The notes beneath the pieces are model-generated. The model was not told the DNA's origin. It worked only from the letters and a program-made list of their open reading frames with translations, and did no database searches. A stretch of DNA of 64,000 nt from assembly GCA_039881145.1 (NCBI GenBank), contig JAYKKI010000148.1, forward strand, positions 1,309,501 through 1,373,500, in the 5' to 3' direction. A program made the position numbers and the translations under genes. The stretch is from Druceiella hillmani. Lineage: Eukaryota; Arthropoda; Insecta; Lepidoptera; Hepialidae. Numbering within the stretch: position 1 is the first letter of the stretch; each line of letters starts with the position of its first letter. Of the stretch, positions 61,573-64,000 are shown piece by piece.

Positions 61573-62314
61573 CCAAAAAAATCGCTTTACCTGTAGATCT
61601 GGAAGCAATATTAAGAAAAAAATATTTAAAAATGTTGCTACCTATTAAACGATATCTCAATATGAAGCAACTGCCTCTAAAATATTTTGTATATAGATAT
61701 AAAAATACAGAAACTACACGGGTTCAACAGAAGAAAGGGAAAGACGGACGTGACAAAATTGTAAGACTAAAAATCAAAAGCTGCCATATAAGTAGTATTT
61801 AAATGGTTTTTATAAAAGGAATCGCTTGGCTTTTTAACCAAAATTTTTTTTTCGAAGAAACAAAATGAATATATTGAATTTCGGTTTTTATTTCTAATAA
61901 ACAACGTTCATTATCGCCACATGGTTCTAGCATAATTCAAGTCAATTTATATTTAAATATTTTCCCTCATTCAAATAACGTCTCGTCTTCCAATATAATT
62001 CATGTATTTTATGGTGGAGGACATATAAACCGTGACTCCGTGATCGCACTTTTTCTTTGCCTTATTTTGCTCTGTATTATCAAGAGTTTTACTGGCTGTT
62101 TTTCCGGATTCCTTTTCAAACAATATCTCAATAATCACCAATTCAGTTCCACCTACTCAACATTAATTCCATCTGTGATGGGCTCAGCAGCTATAGCGTC
62201 GAAATATCGAAAAGTTCAACATTAAACAACAATGAAGCTGTATATATAACCTACGAACATACAAATTGTCGCGCTACGAACATTCAAATTGTCGTCAAAA
62301 TATATTCAAATAAA

Positions 62315-62960
62315 GCACCAAAATTAAAAGACATGTTGACAGGTCATGATAATTATTCTACGTGGAAATTTGCCGTAAAATCGTACCTCCAATATGAAGA
62401 ATTGTGGAAGGTTGTCGAAGTAGTGACTCAATTGATTGGTAGGAAAAATGAAAATTAATTTTGTCAATTGGTACCTTGCTTTATGTTTATATTCAAAAAG
62501 TCGAAACTGCTACAGAAATGTGCAATAATGTAGCATGTACTTTCGATGGTTCAGGGCTATCACGTCGCCTTGAATTGCTTAGGGTCCTGTAAATGACAAT
62601 TCTTGCGGAATATCAAAATATCGAAAACTGCGTGAGCAAAATGATGATCACGGCACATAAACTTCGAAACATTGGATTCTTGGATGAAGAAAAATTATTA
62701 TGGTTGCTCTCGAGCCTAACAAAATTATACAAGCAAATGTTCAAACAATCGAAAGCTCCGGTATGAAAATAAATAAAAGTTTAGCTTTTGCCGAATGCAA
62801 AAGCTAAACTTTTACAAAATGTTAGCATAGTCGACAGTGAGAGGAAGGCGTTCGCAAAAGGACTCAAAAATATTCCTCGAAAAGAGCTCAGGAATTTTAA
62901 CTGTAACAAATTTGGTCATACAAAAACAGAATGCAGATCCGAGTTGTTAAGTTCTACTCT
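62315..62960 (+). pseudogene. gag: copia gag remnant
   Basis: The start has the copia gag signature LTGHDNYSTWKFAVKSYLQ and EELWKVVE. Later pieces are ILAEYQNIENCVSKM and LRNIGFLDEEKLLWLLSSL. The zinc knuckle at 62893-62934 reads NFNCNKFGHTKTEC; the first Cys of CX2CX4HX4C is Asn (62893-62895). Stops and shifts between pieces. In an active element this builds the capsid and packages RNA. Confidence 0.8.
62774..62814. repeat. Perfect hairpin, 18 bp arms, inside copia gag
   Basis: Arms 62774-62791 and 62797-62814, 5-base loop. It overlaps the sequence just before the zinc knuckle. Confidence 0.95.
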
Positions 62961-63079
62961 ACTGCTCTCAGTGTCTCAACTAATAGTACCAAAGCATGGT
63001 AGATATATATGGGTACATATAGATATATGAAAAAGCAGCGCGGGTATGAATAACTAGAGGAACTCAGCAGAAGGGATGG

Positions 63080-63880
63080 TATTATCTGTCAAGACGATAA
63101 AAATAGCAGATAACAAACCACTTTCAGTAAAGGGTTCAGGTCAAATAAGCCTTGACATCTGTGATGATAAAGGTCAATAGAAAAAATCATTCTTGAAAAT
63201 TTATTGTATATGCCAGATTTAGATACACAAATCTTGTTGGTTAGACAAGTCATTAAAAAGGTGGTCAAAAGAAGTTTAACAATGAAAATTGTTTTATAAA
63301 AAAAAACTGAAATTATGGCTACTGCCGAATTGAATGTGAATATATACAGTTTGAATGGATATAGTAATGATGACTACATATCGGAAGTTTGAAAATCGGA
63401 TATTTTACATGGCACCAGTGTCTGGGTCATCTAAATTTCAATTACATAGATAACATTTTAGAAAATACCTAAAAATAAAACAAGCATAGATGAAAAACCA
63501 ACGCAATTGCCTCGTAAATATAAAGATTAAAAAACTACAATATTACTGGGCTTACTGCACCTGGATATCTGTGATCCGACGGACACTATATCGCTCGGCG
63601 AAGCGAAATTCTTTCTTATATTCATAAATGATTGTTAAAAAAAAGTTCATTTACATTCTGCAAACTCAGAAGCGTTGGAAGAATTCAAAAATTCTAAAAC
63701 CAAGCTGAAACTCAATTGAAATGCAGTGTTAAATGTCTCCGCTCAGACATAAGCTATGTGAAGGGGTGTGGTCAGAAAATAAATCACACATCAGTCATTT
63801 GAGAGTATTTTGGTGTGAAACGATCATTCAACTCCCAAAAGAAAGGTTCCCAGAGCAAGAAAGGTTTGCAATTTTCCTGT
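63080..63880 (+). pseudogene. pol: copia pol remnant: protease edge, pre-integrase and integrase
   Basis: KPLSVKGSGQISLDI (63120-63170) lies where the protease flap region is expected. WHQCLGHLNF (from 63410) is the GAG-pre-integrase signature. LGLLHLDICDPTD (63547-63590) carries the first integrase Asp, and CLRSDI (~63737-63755) the second. The third acidic residue is not visible, and stops interrupt throughout. Confidence 0.75.
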
Positions 63881-64000
63881 GGAAATTGAAATAAGGAACA
63901 ATGATTTGGACAAGAAATAAATTCAGGTGAGTTTGGATAAGTATATATATACATTTAGTCATGAATATATGAAATAAGAACTGCTATTTATTTTTTAATC

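Larger units (their letters stand above)
62160..64000 (+). mobile_element. Ty1/copia retrotransposon remnant, continuing past the right edge
   Basis: A probable primer binding site at 62174-62192 (GTGATGGGCTCAGC) resembles the internal initiator-tRNA-Met site GTTATGGGCCCAGC used by insect copia elements, so the upstream LTR would end near CA at 62170-62171. Gag, protease, pre-integrase and integrase motifs follow in copia order. The frame is broken many times. No RT within the window. Confidence 0.75.

Overview
The window is AT-rich eukaryotic DNA, most plausibly from an insect or another arthropod. It holds no intact host protein-coding gene that I can recognise. The arthropod call rests on the mobile elements: a mariner transposase of DD41D type, two further mariner fragments, a Ty3/gypsy element carrying an errantivirus-type env, a Ty1/copia element with an initiator-Met-like primer binding site, and a short-TIR hairpin MITE family. 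Long (TA)n tracts and the near absence of GC-rich sequence fit intergenic or intronic DNA. Many reading frames of 60-100 codons exist here only because TA/CA arrays and AT-rich DNA lack stops; I left them out.

Layout. 1-6005: two blocks of a ~160-165 bp tandem repeat, a MITE and a decayed reading frame (4432-5124). 6-13.4 kb: AT-rich spacer with microsatellites and a perfectly periodic 3 x 73 bp repeat. 13.5-14.7 kb: a DD41D mariner on the minus strand, nearly complete, with one frameshift and one stop. 16.9-19.5 kb: a GT/GC tract, then the third and best copy of the 165 bp array, which shares a leader with the copy at 1. 21.8-22.3 kb: a 159 bp inverted repeat flanked by 15 bp direct repeats. 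25-34 kb: AT-rich, with short exon-like islands and a mariner fossil at 27.8 kb. 38.4-38.8 kb: another mariner fossil. 39.1-45.4 kb: a 5'-truncated Ty3/gypsy (errantivirus-like) provirus with gag, pol, env and one LTR, heavily mutated at catalytic sites. 45.7-47.3 kb: a possible BIR-domain scrap and a Tigger/jerky-like transposase tail. 53.5-59.6 kb: three more copies of the MITE. 61.5-64 kb: a decayed Ty1/copia element that runs off the right end.

The strongest unexplained pattern is a scatter of about fifteen short-loop, near-perfect inverted repeats (arms 10-41 bp, loops mostly 2-12 bp). They have no shared sequence and several lie inside dead transposons. At 38.4 kb one arm is recognisable transposase coding sequence and the other is its inverted copy, so these look like local template-switch duplications rather than a transposon family. 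The same process may keep making hairpins across this genome.

There is no pathway or operon to describe. The units are independent insertions of different age. Several exon-like islands with acceptor/donor sites (25.1, 31.6, 32.4, 33.9, 36.7 kb) are reported at low confidence in case the window is an intron of, or lies beside, a real gene.
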